Shown here: one piece after another, positions 29,947-39,289 of the stretch | Layout: each line of letters begins with the position of its first letter | How positions within the stretch are numbered: position 1 is the stretch's first letter | Assembly: GCF_001639725.1 (NCBI RefSeq) | Contig: NZ_LTAW01000001.1 | Span: 434,001 to 498,000 of the forward strand | Direction of reading: 5' to 3' | DNA: 64,000 nucleotides | DNA from: Marinomonas atlantica | Lineage (GTDB): Bacteria > Pseudomonadota > Gammaproteobacteria > Pseudomonadales > Marinomonadaceae | The notes under the pieces: model-generated | The model's input: only the letters and a program-made list of their open reading frames with translations | Told to the model about the DNA's origin: nothing | Databases searched by the model: none | Made by a program: the position numbers and the translations under genes

Positions 29947-30822
29947 ATGTCGGTGTATTTTCCTCAAAAACTCCTGCCCTATCTGTTGCTGATGCCGCAG
30001 TTAGTGGTGACGGCTATCTTCTTCTTATGGCCCGCAGGACAGGCAGTTGAGCAAGCGTTTTATCAAGAAGATGCCTTCGGTCTAAGCCGTGATTATGTTG
30101 GCTTAGATAATTTTACTGAGTTGTTTACTAGCCCAGAGTATTTCGCATCACTCAAAACTACCATGGTGTTCAGCTTTTCGGTGGCTTTTTTAGGCCTTGC
30201 GGTGGCGCTTTGGCTAGCCGTGATGGCGGATCGTGTGATTCGTGGCGCGATGGTGTACCAAACTTTGTTGATTTGGCCTTATGCCGTGGCACCCGCATTG
30301 GCGGGTGTGTTGTGGTGGATTTTATTCGATCCGAGCATGGGGCCTATGGCCTTACTACTAGAATACATTGGTATCGATTGGAACCACTTTGTGAACGGCG
30401 ATCAAGCGATGATATTGGTGGTGATTTCTGCCACTTGGAAACAAATTAGCTACAACTTCTTATTTTTTCTCGCTGGTTTACAGGCTATTCCTCGATCTTT
30501 GATTGAGGCCGCGGCGATCGATGGTGCTGGCCCGTCCAAACGATTTTGGGACATCGTATTTCCATTGTTATCGCCCACGACCTTCTTTTTATTGGTGGTT
30601 AACTTGGTGTATGCCTTTTTCGAAACGTTCGGTGTGATTGATGCCACCACACAAGGGGGACCTGGGCAAAGTACCACGACCATGGTGTACAAAGTATTCA
30701 ACGATGGTTTTGTTGGTCTGGATTTGGGCAGCTCTGCGGCACAATCAGTTGTGTTAATGGTCATTGTTGGGCTGATGACAGTGGTGCAGTTCCGCTATAT
30801 TGAACGTAAGGTGCAGTACTAA
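29947..30822 (+). CDS. ugpA: sn-Glycerol-3-phosphate ABC transporter permease
   Basis: The 291-residue permease has six membrane helices and the EAA loop [22 protein letters not shown]. It pairs with UgpE. ATG 29947 is preferred because an upstream in-frame GTG at 29896 lies inside the terminator hairpin. The stop overlaps the ugpE start (TAATG). Confidence 0.9.
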   Translation: MSVYFPQKLLPYLLLMPQLVVTAIFFLWPAGQAVEQAFYQEDAFGLSRDYVGLDNFTELFTSPEYFASLKTTMVFSFSVAFLGLAVALWLAVMADRVIRGAMVYQTLLIWPYAVAPALAGVLWWILFDPSMGPMALLLEYIGIDWNHFVNGDQAMILVVISATWKQISYNFLFFLAGLQAIPRSLIEAAAIDGAGPSKRFWDIVFPLLSPTTFFLLVVNLVYAFFETFGVIDATTQGGPGQSTTTMVYKVFNDGFVGLDLGSSAAQSVVLMVIVGLMTVVQFRYIERKVQY

Positions 30823-31664
30823 TGATTGAAAATCGTCCTTGGCTGACCGGTTTCAGTCATCTCGTTTTGGTTCTAGGCGTGTTAGTGGTTGCATTGCCGG
30901 TCTGGGTGGCGATTGTTGCCTCTACTCATCCTGCCAATGCATTTGGTGTTGGTCATATTCCGCTGTGGTTTGGGGATCAAGCATTCGCTAATTGGCATCA
31001 GGTGTTGATTGGGAAAGAGGGGCAGGCTTCTCAAATGCTGCGTATGACCTTGAATTCATTGATCATGGCACTCGGTATTACGTTTGGCAAAATTGCGATT
31101 TCGTTGCTGTCGGCCTACGCGATTGTATTCTTCCGCTTCCCATTTCGTGGCTTGGCGTTTTGGGTAATCTTTTTTACTTTGATGTTGCCAGTAGAAGTAC
31201 GCATCGTGCCGACCTATGAAGTAGTCGCCAACCTTAACCTGCTTAATAGCTACACCGGTTTAACGCTGCCACTCATTGCCAGTGCCACCGCTACCTTTCT
31301 GTTTCGTCAGTGTTTTATGAGTATTCCCGGTGAATTAGTCGAAGCCGCGCGTATTGATGGCGCAGGACCTATTCGTTTCTTCTTCGATATTCTATTGCCA
31401 ATGTCACGCACCAATATTGCGGCGCTGTTTGTGATTTTGTTTATTTATGGTTGGAACCAGTATTTGTGGCCGCTGATCGTGACCACGGATGATGCTTACT
31501 ACACGTTGGTAATGAGCGTGAAGCGTATGCTGTCCGTGCCGGATGGCGATATTGAGTGGAATAAAGTTATGGTGTCGACGTTGCTGGCGATGATTCCGCC
31601 AGTGTTAGTCGTTATTGGCATGCAAAAGTTATTTGTTAAAGGTTTGGTAGACGCGGAGAAGTAA
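30822..31664 (+). CDS. ugpE: sn-Glycerol-3-phosphate ABC transporter permease
   Basis: The 280-residue permease has six membrane helices and the EAA motif EAARIDGAGPIRFFFDILLPM. The N-terminus resembles UgpE (VALPVWVAIVASTHP). It is coupled to ugpA by a 1-bp stop/start overlap and is 1 bp from ugpC. Confidence 0.9.
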   Translation: MIENRPWLTGFSHLVLVLGVLVVALPVWVAIVASTHPANAFGVGHIPLWFGDQAFANWHQVLIGKEGQASQMLRMTLNSLIMALGITFGKIAISLLSAYAIVFFRFPFRGLAFWVIFFTLMLPVEVRIVPTYEVVANLNLLNSYTGLTLPLIASATATFLFRQCFMSIPGELVEAARIDGAGPIRFFFDILLPMSRTNIAALFVILFIYGWNQYLWPLIVTTDDAYYTLVMSVKRMLSVPDGDIEWNKVMVSTLLAMIPPVLVVIGMQKLFVKGLVDAEK

Positions 31665-31665
31665 A

Positions 31666-32742
31666 GTGTCAGATTTAGTACTTAGAAATATCGGTAAAAC
31701 ATACGACAACGGCTACCAAGCCATCCCAAGCATCGATTTAACCATCGAAGAAGGCGAGTTTATTGTCTTAGTGGGTCCCTCTGGTTGTGGTAAATCGACC
31801 TTGTTACGCATGGTTGCAGGACTTGAAAGTATCAGCCAAGGTGATTTACTGATTAAAGGTGATCAGGTCAATAACAAAGAGCCGGCAGAGCGAGACATCG
31901 CAATGGTGTTTCAAAATTACGCTTTGTACCCACACATGTCGGTCTATGACAACATGGCCTATGGCTTAAAAAATCGTGGTGAGCCAAAATCAGAGATTGA
32001 AACCAAAGTGAATGCCGTCGCGCAGATGCTGGGATTGGAAGAGCTACTGACACGGAAACCAAGACAGTTATCGGGAGGGCAACGCCAACGTGTGGCCATG
32101 GGACGTGCGATGGTACGAGACCCTAAAGTGTTTTTGTTCGATGAACCTTTGTCTAACCTAGATGCTAAATTGCGCGTGCAGATGCGCGTTGAAATTCGAG
32201 AGTTACAGCGTAAATTAGGGACAACGACTTTGTATGTGACCCATGATCAAGTGGAAGCGATGACGTTGGCCGACCGTCTAGTGGTGCTCAATAAAGGTCA
32301 TGCAGAGCAAGTGGGTACTCCCATGGCGTTATACGAACGTCCAGCCTCGACATTTGTGGCGCAGTTTATTGGTTCACCGTCGATGAATCTTATCCCCAGT
32401 ACGATAGAAAATGGGGTTTTGCAGTTAGGTGTGGACAGTCAGTTAGCTTGTCCACAGTTTTCCACGGATAAAGTCATGTGGGGCATTCGTCCAGAGCATG
32501 TGGATATCGTACCTTTGCAGGACGCTGATTTGAGCTTACAGGTTAAAGCAGTCGAAGCGCTGGGCGCAGAAACATTAATTCATGGCTCGGTAAAAACCAG
32601 TGAAGATAAGCTATACCCCTTTGTGGTGCGTTTGTCGGGTAATCATGCACCTGATATTGGGCAGCCCATTGGTATAAGAGTGCCACAACAGGCATGGCAC
32701 GTATTTGATGTAGTAACAACGAAGAGGATTGAACCGCTATGA
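31666..32742 (+). CDS. ugpC: sn-Glycerol-3-phosphate ABC transporter ATPase
   Basis: The 358-residue ATPase belongs to the MalK/UgpC group. Walker A is GPSGCGKST, the Q-loop is in FQNYALYPHM, the signature is LSGGQRQR, Walker B is VFLFDEPLSNLDAKLR, and the H-loop is YVTHDQ. The C-terminal regulatory TOBE domain begins around residue 240 (GIRPEHVDIV). The start codon is GTG. It overlaps ugpQ by 4 bp. Confidence 0.93.
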   Translation: MSDLVLRNIGKTYDNGYQAIPSIDLTIEEGEFIVLVGPSGCGKSTLLRMVAGLESISQGDLLIKGDQVNNKEPAERDIAMVFQNYALYPHMSVYDNMAYGLKNRGEPKSEIETKVNAVAQMLGLEELLTRKPRQLSGGQRQRVAMGRAMVRDPKVFLFDEPLSNLDAKLRVQMRVEIRELQRKLGTTTLYVTHDQVEAMTLADRLVVLNKGHAEQVGTPMALYERPASTFVAQFIGSPSMNLIPSTIENGVLQLGVDSQLACPQFSTDKVMWGIRPEHVDIVPLQDADLSLQVKAVEALGAETLIHGSVKTSEDKLYPFVVRLSGNHAPDIGQPIGIRVPQQAWHVFDVVTTKRIEPL

Positions 32743-33467
32743 AGTTGACCAAAGTGATGGGGCATCGTGGTGCGGCATTATTGGCGCCTGAAAATACCCT
32801 TGCCTCGATCCGAGCAGCCGCAGCGACGGGGGTACAGTGGGTCGAGATTGATGTTTACCCCATTGCTCAAGGTGGCTTGATTATTTTTCACGATCATACT
32901 TTAGAGCGCTGTACGAATGGCTTTGGGAATACGTTAGAAGCAAACTTGGAAACAATGTTGTCACTGGATGCCGGTTCGTGGTTTGGGGCTGAGCACGATG
33001 GTGAAAAAGTCCCCACCCTTGAGCAGGCCATTGATTGCATCCAAGCACTCGGACTTGGCTTGAATCTGGAAATCAAATACGAAGACACCGATGTGGAGCG
33101 AATTGTACCGCCTATATTAGCCGTGCTGTCAGAGCGTTGGCAGGATAATGACAAGTTGATGATTTCAAGTTTTAACTACGAAGCTTTACAGGTCTGTTAT
33201 CGCGAAGATAAGCAGCGGTACCTTGGTTTCTTAGTCGAAGATGTACCCAGTGATTGGCTGCTTAAGTTGGCGGCTATTGAGGCCTTTAGTTTGAATTGCT
33301 ATTACGCAGTACTCACTGAGCAACAGGCTCGTGCCGTGAAGTCCGCTGGCTATAAGTTGTTGTGCTATACAGCCAATGAAGCGCATCTTGTCGAGCCGCA
33401 TTGGAATTGGGGAATGGACACGGTAATTACCGATGATCCAAATCAATTCATGCACTTGGAGTCGTAG
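32739..33467 (+). CDS. ugpQ: Glycerophosphodiester phosphodiesterase
   Basis: The 242-residue cytoplasmic enzyme hydrolyses glycerophosphodiesters to sn-glycerol-3-phosphate and an alcohol. The GDPD signature is clear: GHRGAALLAPENTLASIRAA, WVEIDVY, and FHDHTLERCTNG; then LNLEIKYE. It has no signal peptide, consistent with cleavage after uptake by UgpBAEC, and overlaps ugpC by 4 bp. Confidence 0.94.
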   Translation: MKLTKVMGHRGAALLAPENTLASIRAAAATGVQWVEIDVYPIAQGGLIIFHDHTLERCTNGFGNTLEANLETMLSLDAGSWFGAEHDGEKVPTLEQAIDCIQALGLGLNLEIKYEDTDVERIVPPILAVLSERWQDNDKLMISSFNYEALQVCYREDKQRYLGFLVEDVPSDWLLKLAAIEAFSLNCYYAVLTEQQARAVKSAGYKLLCYTANEAHLVEPHWNWGMDTVITDDPNQFMHLES

Positions 33468-33468
33468 T

Positions 33469-34242
33469 TTGAAGCTAAATGAGCGTCAGCAGCATATTTT
33501 AAATTGGGTACAGCAATGCGACCTGCTGCCAGTGGAAGAAATGGTTGAGCGCTTTGGTGTGTCCTCGCAAACCATTCGTAAAGACATTAATCAATTGGCG
33601 GAAAAACAATTAGTGCGTCGTCAACATGGTGGTATTGCCCCCGTATCGACCGCAGAGAATCTGTCGTTTGCAAATCGTCAGCTTCTGAATAGCGATGCGA
33701 AGCAGTTGATCGCAGCGCAGGTAGCAGATGTTATTCCAAATGGTGCCTCGGTATTTTTGGGTGTGGGGACAACCGTAGAATTTGTCGCCAAAGCGTTGCT
33801 GAAACATCAAGACCTAAAAATATTTACCAATAATCTAACGGTGGCGACTATCTTTGCGTTGACACCACAAACCTCTGTTCATATGACAGCAGGAAGCATG
33901 CGTCATCGTCATTGTGACTTAGTTGGGTCAGATGCCATTGAAAGTATGTGTAAATATGTCTTTGATTATGGTGTTTTGGGCTGTGGCGGGTTGCATGAGC
34001 GTTTTGGTGTACTGGACTTTGATCCCGACGAAGCCAATTTAAGTCGAACTTTGATTGATCAAAGTCGCCATGTTTTGTTGGTTGCAGACCAATATAAATG
34101 GGGGCGAAAAGCCAGTGCACGGGTGGCGGGTTTTGAGCAAGTCGAAATGTTGTTTACGGATGAAATTTCTGCCCCACGACAACAGCTACTTGAAGAACAA
34201 GGAGTGCGTTTAATATTAGCAAAGGAGGCTACTGATGAATAA
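33469..34242 (+). CDS. DeoR/GlpR-family transcriptional regulator
   Basis: The 257-residue regulator has an N-terminal DeoR helix-turn-helix (MVERFGVSSQTIRKDINQL, then LVRRQHGGI) and a C-terminal phosphosugar-sensing domain (FLGVGTTVEFVAKAL, IFTNNLTVATIFA, GCGGLHERFGVLDFD). I place the start at TTG 33469, two bases after the ugpQ stop with GGAG seven bases upstream; an ATG at 33433 lies inside ugpQ. It is likely to control its own operon in response to glycerol-3-phosphate or a related phosphoester, which is inference. Confidence 0.88.
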   Translation: MKLNERQQHILNWVQQCDLLPVEEMVERFGVSSQTIRKDINQLAEKQLVRRQHGGIAPVSTAENLSFANRQLLNSDAKQLIAAQVADVIPNGASVFLGVGTTVEFVAKALLKHQDLKIFTNNLTVATIFALTPQTSVHMTAGSMRHRHCDLVGSDAIESMCKYVFDYGVLGCGGLHERFGVLDFDPDEANLSRTLIDQSRHVLLVADQYKWGRKASARVAGFEQVEMLFTDEISAPRQQLLEEQGVRLILAKEATDE

Positions 34243-35038
34243 TAGTCCAAAGCCGTTAAAGTGGTTGGACGCCTCTGTATTGAGACAGGTGCGATATCTT
34301 TTTACTGACTTTGATGACACGTTAACACTAAATGGCCGCTTACCTGCGGTGACGTTACAGGCACTATATGATCTTGATGCAGCTGGCATACATGTGATTC
34401 CGGTTACCGGTGGTTGTGCAGGATGGTCAGATATGATGGTTCGAGTCTTGCCGATTGCGGGGGTCATCAGTGAAGGTGGTGGTCTGTTTTTACAACCGAG
34501 TAAGCGTTCTGTGCAGTACCACTATTTCAATGATGAAGCATCTATGCGCGCACAGCAGGCCGAGTTATTGACGATGATACAGCCTCGATTGAAACGATTT
34601 TCTGCCTTGTCATTGACGAAAGATCAGCATTTTCGACTGACGGACGTAGCGATTGATTATGCACAGGACATCGCTCCACCAGCGACTCAAGAAAAAGAGG
34701 CGTTGCTAGCTGATTTGCTGAATCTTGGATTAAATGCAAAAGCCTCTTCGATTCACATTAATGTTTGTCAAAAAGGGGTGGATAAATACGCGATGACTGA
34801 GCGCGTCTTGACTGACTTCTTTGGTGTTTCTAGCAAAGAGGCAAAAAAATGCGTGTTGTATGTTGGCGATGCGCCTAATGACGAAAGTATGTTTGCTCAG
34901 TTCCCGCTAAGCGTTGGGGTCGCCAATATTGCCCCTCATTTGAATACATTGACCCATTTACCACGTTATATTGCGAATGATGCAGGGGGAGCAGGGTTTG
35001 CGGAGTTGGCCGAAAAAGTACTCACCAGTCGTCCATAA
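34235..35038 (+). CDS. HAD-superfamily (IIB-type) phosphatase
   Basis: The 267-residue protein shows HAD motif I as FTDFDDTLTLNG, motif II as PVTGG, and motif IV as GDAPNDESMF. The cap arrangement between them resembles the Cof/sucrose-phosphate/mannosylphosphoglycerate phosphatase group. AGGAGG precedes the ATG within the DeoR gene, and the two overlap by 8 bp. It is the last gene of the ugp operon. A phosphoester substrate linked to glycerophosphodiester catabolism is inferred from context only. Confidence 0.85.
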   Translation: MNNSPKPLKWLDASVLRQVRYLFTDFDDTLTLNGRLPAVTLQALYDLDAAGIHVIPVTGGCAGWSDMMVRVLPIAGVISEGGGLFLQPSKRSVQYHYFNDEASMRAQQAELLTMIQPRLKRFSALSLTKDQHFRLTDVAIDYAQDIAPPATQEKEALLADLLNLGLNAKASSIHINVCQKGVDKYAMTERVLTDFFGVSSKEAKKCVLYVGDAPNDESMFAQFPLSVGVANIAPHLNTLTHLPRYIANDAGGAGFAELAEKVLTSRP

Positions 35039-35067
35039 AAAAACGCTGCAAGATGCAGCGTTTTTTT
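35037..35067. terminator. Bidirectional Rho-independent terminator
   Basis: CGCTGCA / TGCAGCG (35044-35050 with 35054-35060) forms the stem, flanked by seven A and seven T. It serves both the rightward ugp operon and the leftward mrcA gene. Confidence 0.9.
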
Positions 35068-35091
35068 ATCGATCTAGAAACCTAAATTTAA

Positions 35092-37551
35092 CTAGAACAA
35101 GTTCTCGATAGCGATATTACTTGAGGGCGCTTGTTCAGACGATGAGTTGTTCTGCGTATTACTGCCTGCTTGCTCAGATCGAACATTCATACGCCGTTCG
35201 GGCACGTGGTCTTGACGGAACATTTCAAACATAGCATTTGATTGCCCTGGCAATGCCCGCTCACCGGTTTCTGGGTCAATTCGTACGGTAATCAGGGATG
35301 CAGGCTTGTTGACGTAGCTGGCGGGGGTATCTGCTAATGCTGCGCGCATGTAGTTAATCCAAGTAGGCAAAGACGCTGACCCACCCCACTCGCCACGACC
35401 TAGTGGTGACATATCGTCAAATCCAGTCCAAACCGACGTCACAATGTCACCGTTGAACCCAGAGAACCAAGCATCACGTCCATCATTTGTTGTGCCTGTT
35501 TTGCCAGCAATGTCACTACGTTCCAGTACACGAGCACGACGACCAGTACCATAACGAATCACGTCACGCATAATGTCGTACATAATATAGGCAATGTCAC
35601 TGTCGATGACCCGAGGAGCAACAGGCAGCTCAATTACACCGCTGTCCGTATCAAATAACCCTTTGTTGGGGGCATCAAGATTGTCGGTATCATTTTCAAG
35701 CATTGTACAGCCTTTACACACCGTCATTGGTTCTGCTTGGAAAACAACTTCTCCAGCACGATCTTCAATTCGATCAATCAAATAGGGCTGAACACGGTAG
35801 CCGCCATTTGAGAAGACAGCGTATCCTGTCGCAATTTGCAAAGGTGACAAGTTAGCACTACCTAAAGATAGCGATAAGTTGCGTGGTAGCTCATTGGGGT
35901 CAAAACCAAAGTGCTTAACGTAATCGAGAGCAGGGCGAATACCCATTTCATCAAGCAAGCGAACCGATACGACATTCTGAGAACGGTACAAAGCTTGGCG
36001 TAAGCGTGTTGGGCCATAAAATTTTCCGCCATCATTGGTTGGGCGCCAAGCGCTGGCTAGATTGCTGTCATGAAATACCACAGGCGCATCATTGATCACC
36101 GAAGCGGCAGTGTAGCCGTTGGCTAAGGCGCTGGCATAAATAAAGGGTTTAAAGTTAGAGCCCGGTTGACGTTTGGACTGTGTTACTCGGTTGAACTTGT
36201 TACTAAAGTAATCAAATCCACCGACTAAAGATTCAATTGCACCGTCTTTACTATCCAAAGAAATTAAGGCGCTTTGCACAGCAGGAGATTGCGCTAGACG
36301 CCAAGTTGTAGTGTCGTCTGGACGTAATTGAATGATGTCACCAGAAACTAATACATCTTTAACCATTTTAGGCTTTGCGCCATGGGAATCTTCGCTAAAG
36401 TACGGCGCTGCCCAATTGAGAGCATCGAATGGTAGATCAAAGGTGCTACCATCATCTAAACGAAGCTTCGCAATGGTGTCGGTTGTTTCAAGAACTAGGG
36501 CTATTGACCAGTTGGGGATATTGTTAAAACTTTTGAAGACGTCTTGCTGCTCCTCTAATGTCGCTGACACTAGGTTGGTTCGTGTGTCTAGCGTGCCGCG
36601 ATAACCATGGCGTTCATCATACGCCATCACACCATCGTAGACCGATTGGTTAGCGTTGTTTTGGCGTTCGGAGTCGATGGTGGTATAAACGACCAGACCT
36701 TCGGTATAAAGTTTCTCTCCGTAGCTTTGGTAAAGTTCCTGACGTACCATTTCAGCTACATAGTTGGCTTCGATATCGGGTTGAATACCATAGTTTTCAG
36801 CTGTTACTGGCGCTTCAACAGCATTTTGATAGGCCTCTTTCTCGATCATTCCCAATGTTAGCATTCGCTGAAGAATCCAATTACGGCGGATCAAGGCTCG
36901 TGAAGAGTTCGCAACTGGATTATAGCGTGAAGGCGCTTTCGGTAAGCCTGCGATCATGGCGTATTGTGCCAACGTCAATTCGTCGAGGTGCTTACCATAA
37001 TAGACTTGGGCCGCCGCTTCGAAGCCGTATGCACGCTTACCCAAGTAAATTTTGTTCATATAAAGCTCAAGAATGTCATGCTTAGACAGTTCTTGTTCTA
37101 ACTTCAATGAGATGAAAATCTCGGTAAACTTACGCATGAAAGTCTGTTCAAAAGACAAGAAGTAGTTTCGAGCGACCTGCATGGTGATGGTACTACCACC
37201 ACTTTGAATCTCCCCCGTTGAAACCAATTGATAGGCTGCACGTAATAAACCAACAACATCGACACCAGGATGGTGATAGAAGTTGCTGTCTTCTGCAGCC
37301 AATACGGCATTTTCTAAATCGTGCGGGATGTCTTCATAGCGGATCGGTGAGCGGCGTTGCTCGCCATATTCTCCTATGAGCTTTTCGTCTTTGGTGTAAA
37401 TACGCAGTGGAATCTGAAGTTCAATATCTTTCATTTCCTCCTTGGTTGGAATGCTGTCTTTTACCTGCTGATAAACGCCATAGGTAATACCAACAGCGGC
37501 TAACGCACCAAGAAGGGCAAGAATAAAGAGAATTTTGAATGTTTTGGCCAT
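35092..37551 (-). CDS. mrcA: Penicillin-binding protein 1A
   Basis: The 819-residue class A enzyme polymerises and cross-links peptidoglycan at the inner membrane. A short cytoplasmic tail and one membrane helix (7-27) precede the glycosyltransferase domain (AAEDSNFYHHPGVD with the catalytic Glu; GGSTITMQVARN). An OB-like insert and the transpeptidase domain follow, with the serine motif RQPGSNFKPF, SQN, and KTGTTNDGRDAWF. Length fits PBP1A. It diverges from the pil-like operon, the standard gammaproteobacterial arrangement. Confidence 0.95.
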   Translation of the reverse strand: MAKTFKILFILALLGALAAVGITYGVYQQVKDSIPTKEEMKDIELQIPLRIYTKDEKLIGEYGEQRRSPIRYEDIPHDLENAVLAAEDSNFYHHPGVDVVGLLRAAYQLVSTGEIQSGGSTITMQVARNYFLSFEQTFMRKFTEIFISLKLEQELSKHDILELYMNKIYLGKRAYGFEAAAQVYYGKHLDELTLAQYAMIAGLPKAPSRYNPVANSSRALIRRNWILQRMLTLGMIEKEAYQNAVEAPVTAENYGIQPDIEANYVAEMVRQELYQSYGEKLYTEGLVVYTTIDSERQNNANQSVYDGVMAYDERHGYRGTLDTRTNLVSATLEEQQDVFKSFNNIPNWSIALVLETTDTIAKLRLDDGSTFDLPFDALNWAAPYFSEDSHGAKPKMVKDVLVSGDIIQLRPDDTTTWRLAQSPAVQSALISLDSKDGAIESLVGGFDYFSNKFNRVTQSKRQPGSNFKPFIYASALANGYTAASVINDAPVVFHDSNLASAWRPTNDGGKFYGPTRLRQALYRSQNVVSVRLLDEMGIRPALDYVKHFGFDPNELPRNLSLSLGSANLSPLQIATGYAVFSNGGYRVQPYLIDRIEDRAGEVVFQAEPMTVCKGCTMLENDTDNLDAPNKGLFDTDSGVIELPVAPRVIDSDIAYIMYDIMRDVIRYGTGRRARVLERSDIAGKTGTTNDGRDAWFSGFNGDIVTSVWTGFDDMSPLGRGEWGGSASLPTWINYMRAALADTPASYVNKPASLITVRIDPETGERALPGQSNAMFEMFRQDHVPERRMNVRSEQAGSNTQNNSSSEQAPSSNIAIENLF

Positions 37552-37735
37552 GATCGGTCACTGGTTATTTTATGTTCTGACGATTATACCTGACTTGTGT
37601 TGACCTTGGTGGCTTGTGGGCTTGAATTTTCATGTTATCTTCTTGTAAAGATTTGGTGCCGAATGCATAAGCGTGTTCATAATCGGCAACGTTATTAAGG
37701 CTACGGATGGCTTTACTATTTTCATGGAGGGAACC

Positions 37736-38614
37736 ATGCATTTTCTCGCGCGACCGCATTTATTGGTTTGGCGTCAAGACCACTGGCAATCATATTATTG
37801 CAAAGACTACTTTCAGAGTAATACTAAGTTGAATCAAGGGGATGTGTTGCCTGCGGCGGACACACCCATAGATGATGCATTGAAACAGTTAGCGGTGTTG
37901 CTTCGTCAAAATGCTGTTAAACCTGTGGCTGTTTTGTTACCTGATTGTTGGGTGGAAAGTGATCAGTTTGAGCTGGACGCAGAGTTACCTGAGTCACTGT
38001 ATCTAATGGCGGCCCATACGCAAGCAAGTAATGTCACTCGGCACGCCACTCAGCAGCACACGCTCAGTTATATAGTTACGTCTGAATGCAAGCATTCACC
38101 TTCAATGTACGTAGCTGTATTGCTGAAAAAATACCATGACACCTTTCTACAGCTTGGTATCCATCAGGTATTTAGTGAGCGTGTTATCCGATTGAGTAAT
38201 GCTAGGTCATGGCGAGCAATACGTTCTGTTTCGAGGCCTTTTTTATCGTACCAAAAAGATTACCTTGAGCGTCGTGCAGAGCGAAAGGAGCGAATTGTAC
38301 TGGCCGCGTGTATTGCTTTAGTTGCGCTCTCAGGTATTGGGGGAGGTTTAGTGATTCGTAATTTGACACCAGAGTTTGTGGAGACCTTTAAATGGCCTTG
38401 GCCAAGCATCGGTCATCACCAAGATCATGTGTTAGGCAGTTTAACTCAATTGCGCACCCTGCCGGTCAGTGTTCGTTTGGATGAAGCTTCAGTGACTAAA
38501 GATAAAGTGCATTTGATAATTACGGGAAACACTCATGATTTTCAAACATGGCATAAAAATTGGCCTGATAGATTACCGCCTCTTGAGGTAACCACGAGTA
38601 AGGAAGCGCTATGA
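37736..38614 (+). CDS. Divergent PilM/PilN-like pilus or competence assembly protein
   Basis: The 292-residue protein has a cytoplasmic N-terminal part of about 185 residues, one membrane helix (about 187-207), and a C-terminal periplasmic part of about 85 residues. I see no close match to PilM (no clear actin-like nucleotide motifs), but position between mrcA and the secretin, and the C-terminal PilN-like layout, suggest a fused or reduced PilM/PilN or HofM/HofN equivalent. ATG 37736 has GGAGG five bases upstream. It overlaps the next gene by 4 bp. Confidence 0.6.
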   Translation: MHFLARPHLLVWRQDHWQSYYCKDYFQSNTKLNQGDVLPAADTPIDDALKQLAVLLRQNAVKPVAVLLPDCWVESDQFELDAELPESLYLMAAHTQASNVTRHATQQHTLSYIVTSECKHSPSMYVAVLLKKYHDTFLQLGIHQVFSERVIRLSNARSWRAIRSVSRPFLSYQKDYLERRAERKERIVLAACIALVALSGIGGGLVIRNLTPEFVETFKWPWPSIGHHQDHVLGSLTQLRTLPVSVRLDEASVTKDKVHLIITGNTHDFQTWHKNWPDRLPPLEVTTSKEAL

Positions 38615-39288
38615 AACACAGTATCCTTCTATCTTTTATCTCGTCTAAGTATTTGAAATGGTTGTTGTTGGTTGAGTGTTTTGCGGTAGCTTGGGGAATT
38701 CATAAGTTATGGCAACATAAATTAGAGCGTCAAACGGCGCTGGATCGTTATCTCTATCAAGAACAACAGTGGCGTAGAATTGCTCAGTCACTCAAAACGT
38801 TGCCCCAAAGATTTCCAGTTACCTTGCTTGAACAAAATGGCACGGTTATTGGGATGCGTATGACGGCGTCAATGTCATTACCTCAGTGGGCTACTGTATT
38901 AGAAACAATGCAACAGCATTTTTGGCTAACCCCAGAAACGATCGTTTGGCAGAGGCTTGAGCACAAGTGGAAAGCCGATGTGCGTTGGCAGCTACTTCGC
39001 CCCAGTACCTTAAAACCTGCGATAAATATTCTGCCGTTTGATCAACGAGTTTATCGCCCATTACCAGGTGAGTTAATCAGTACTGTTCATGGCAACCAGT
39101 CGGCCGCCTTGATAAAAGTGAATCAAAAAGAATTGTGGTTTCATGAAGGGCATTGGTCTCCAGACCTCCAAGCCACGCTTGCTCTGATCGATCAGGATTT
39201 CGTGATTTTGCAAAGCGCACAAGGACACACTCAGAAACTCTTCATGACAGGTTTAAACACATTGGAGCAATCACAAAAGGAATATTAA
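38611..39288 (+). CDS. Divergent PilO/PilP-like protein
   Basis: The 225-residue protein has an N-terminal membrane helix (about 14-32) and a periplasmic region. The middle resembles a PilO/HofO-type ferredoxin-like segment. The last 70 residues (PLPGELISTV to LALIDQDFVILQSA) look like a PilP/GspC homology domain that contacts a secretin. The assignment comes from layout and context, since no strong motif is present. It starts within the preceding stop and ends 1 bp before the secretin gene. Confidence 0.55.
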   Translation: MKHSILLSFISSKYLKWLLLVECFAVAWGIHKLWQHKLERQTALDRYLYQEQQWRRIAQSLKTLPQRFPVTLLEQNGTVIGMRMTASMSLPQWATVLETMQQHFWLTPETIVWQRLEHKWKADVRWQLLRPSTLKPAINILPFDQRVYRPLPGELISTVHGNQSAALIKVNQKELWFHEGHWSPDLQATLALIDQDFVILQSAQGHTQKLFMTGLNTLEQSQKEY

Positions 39289-39289
39289 G

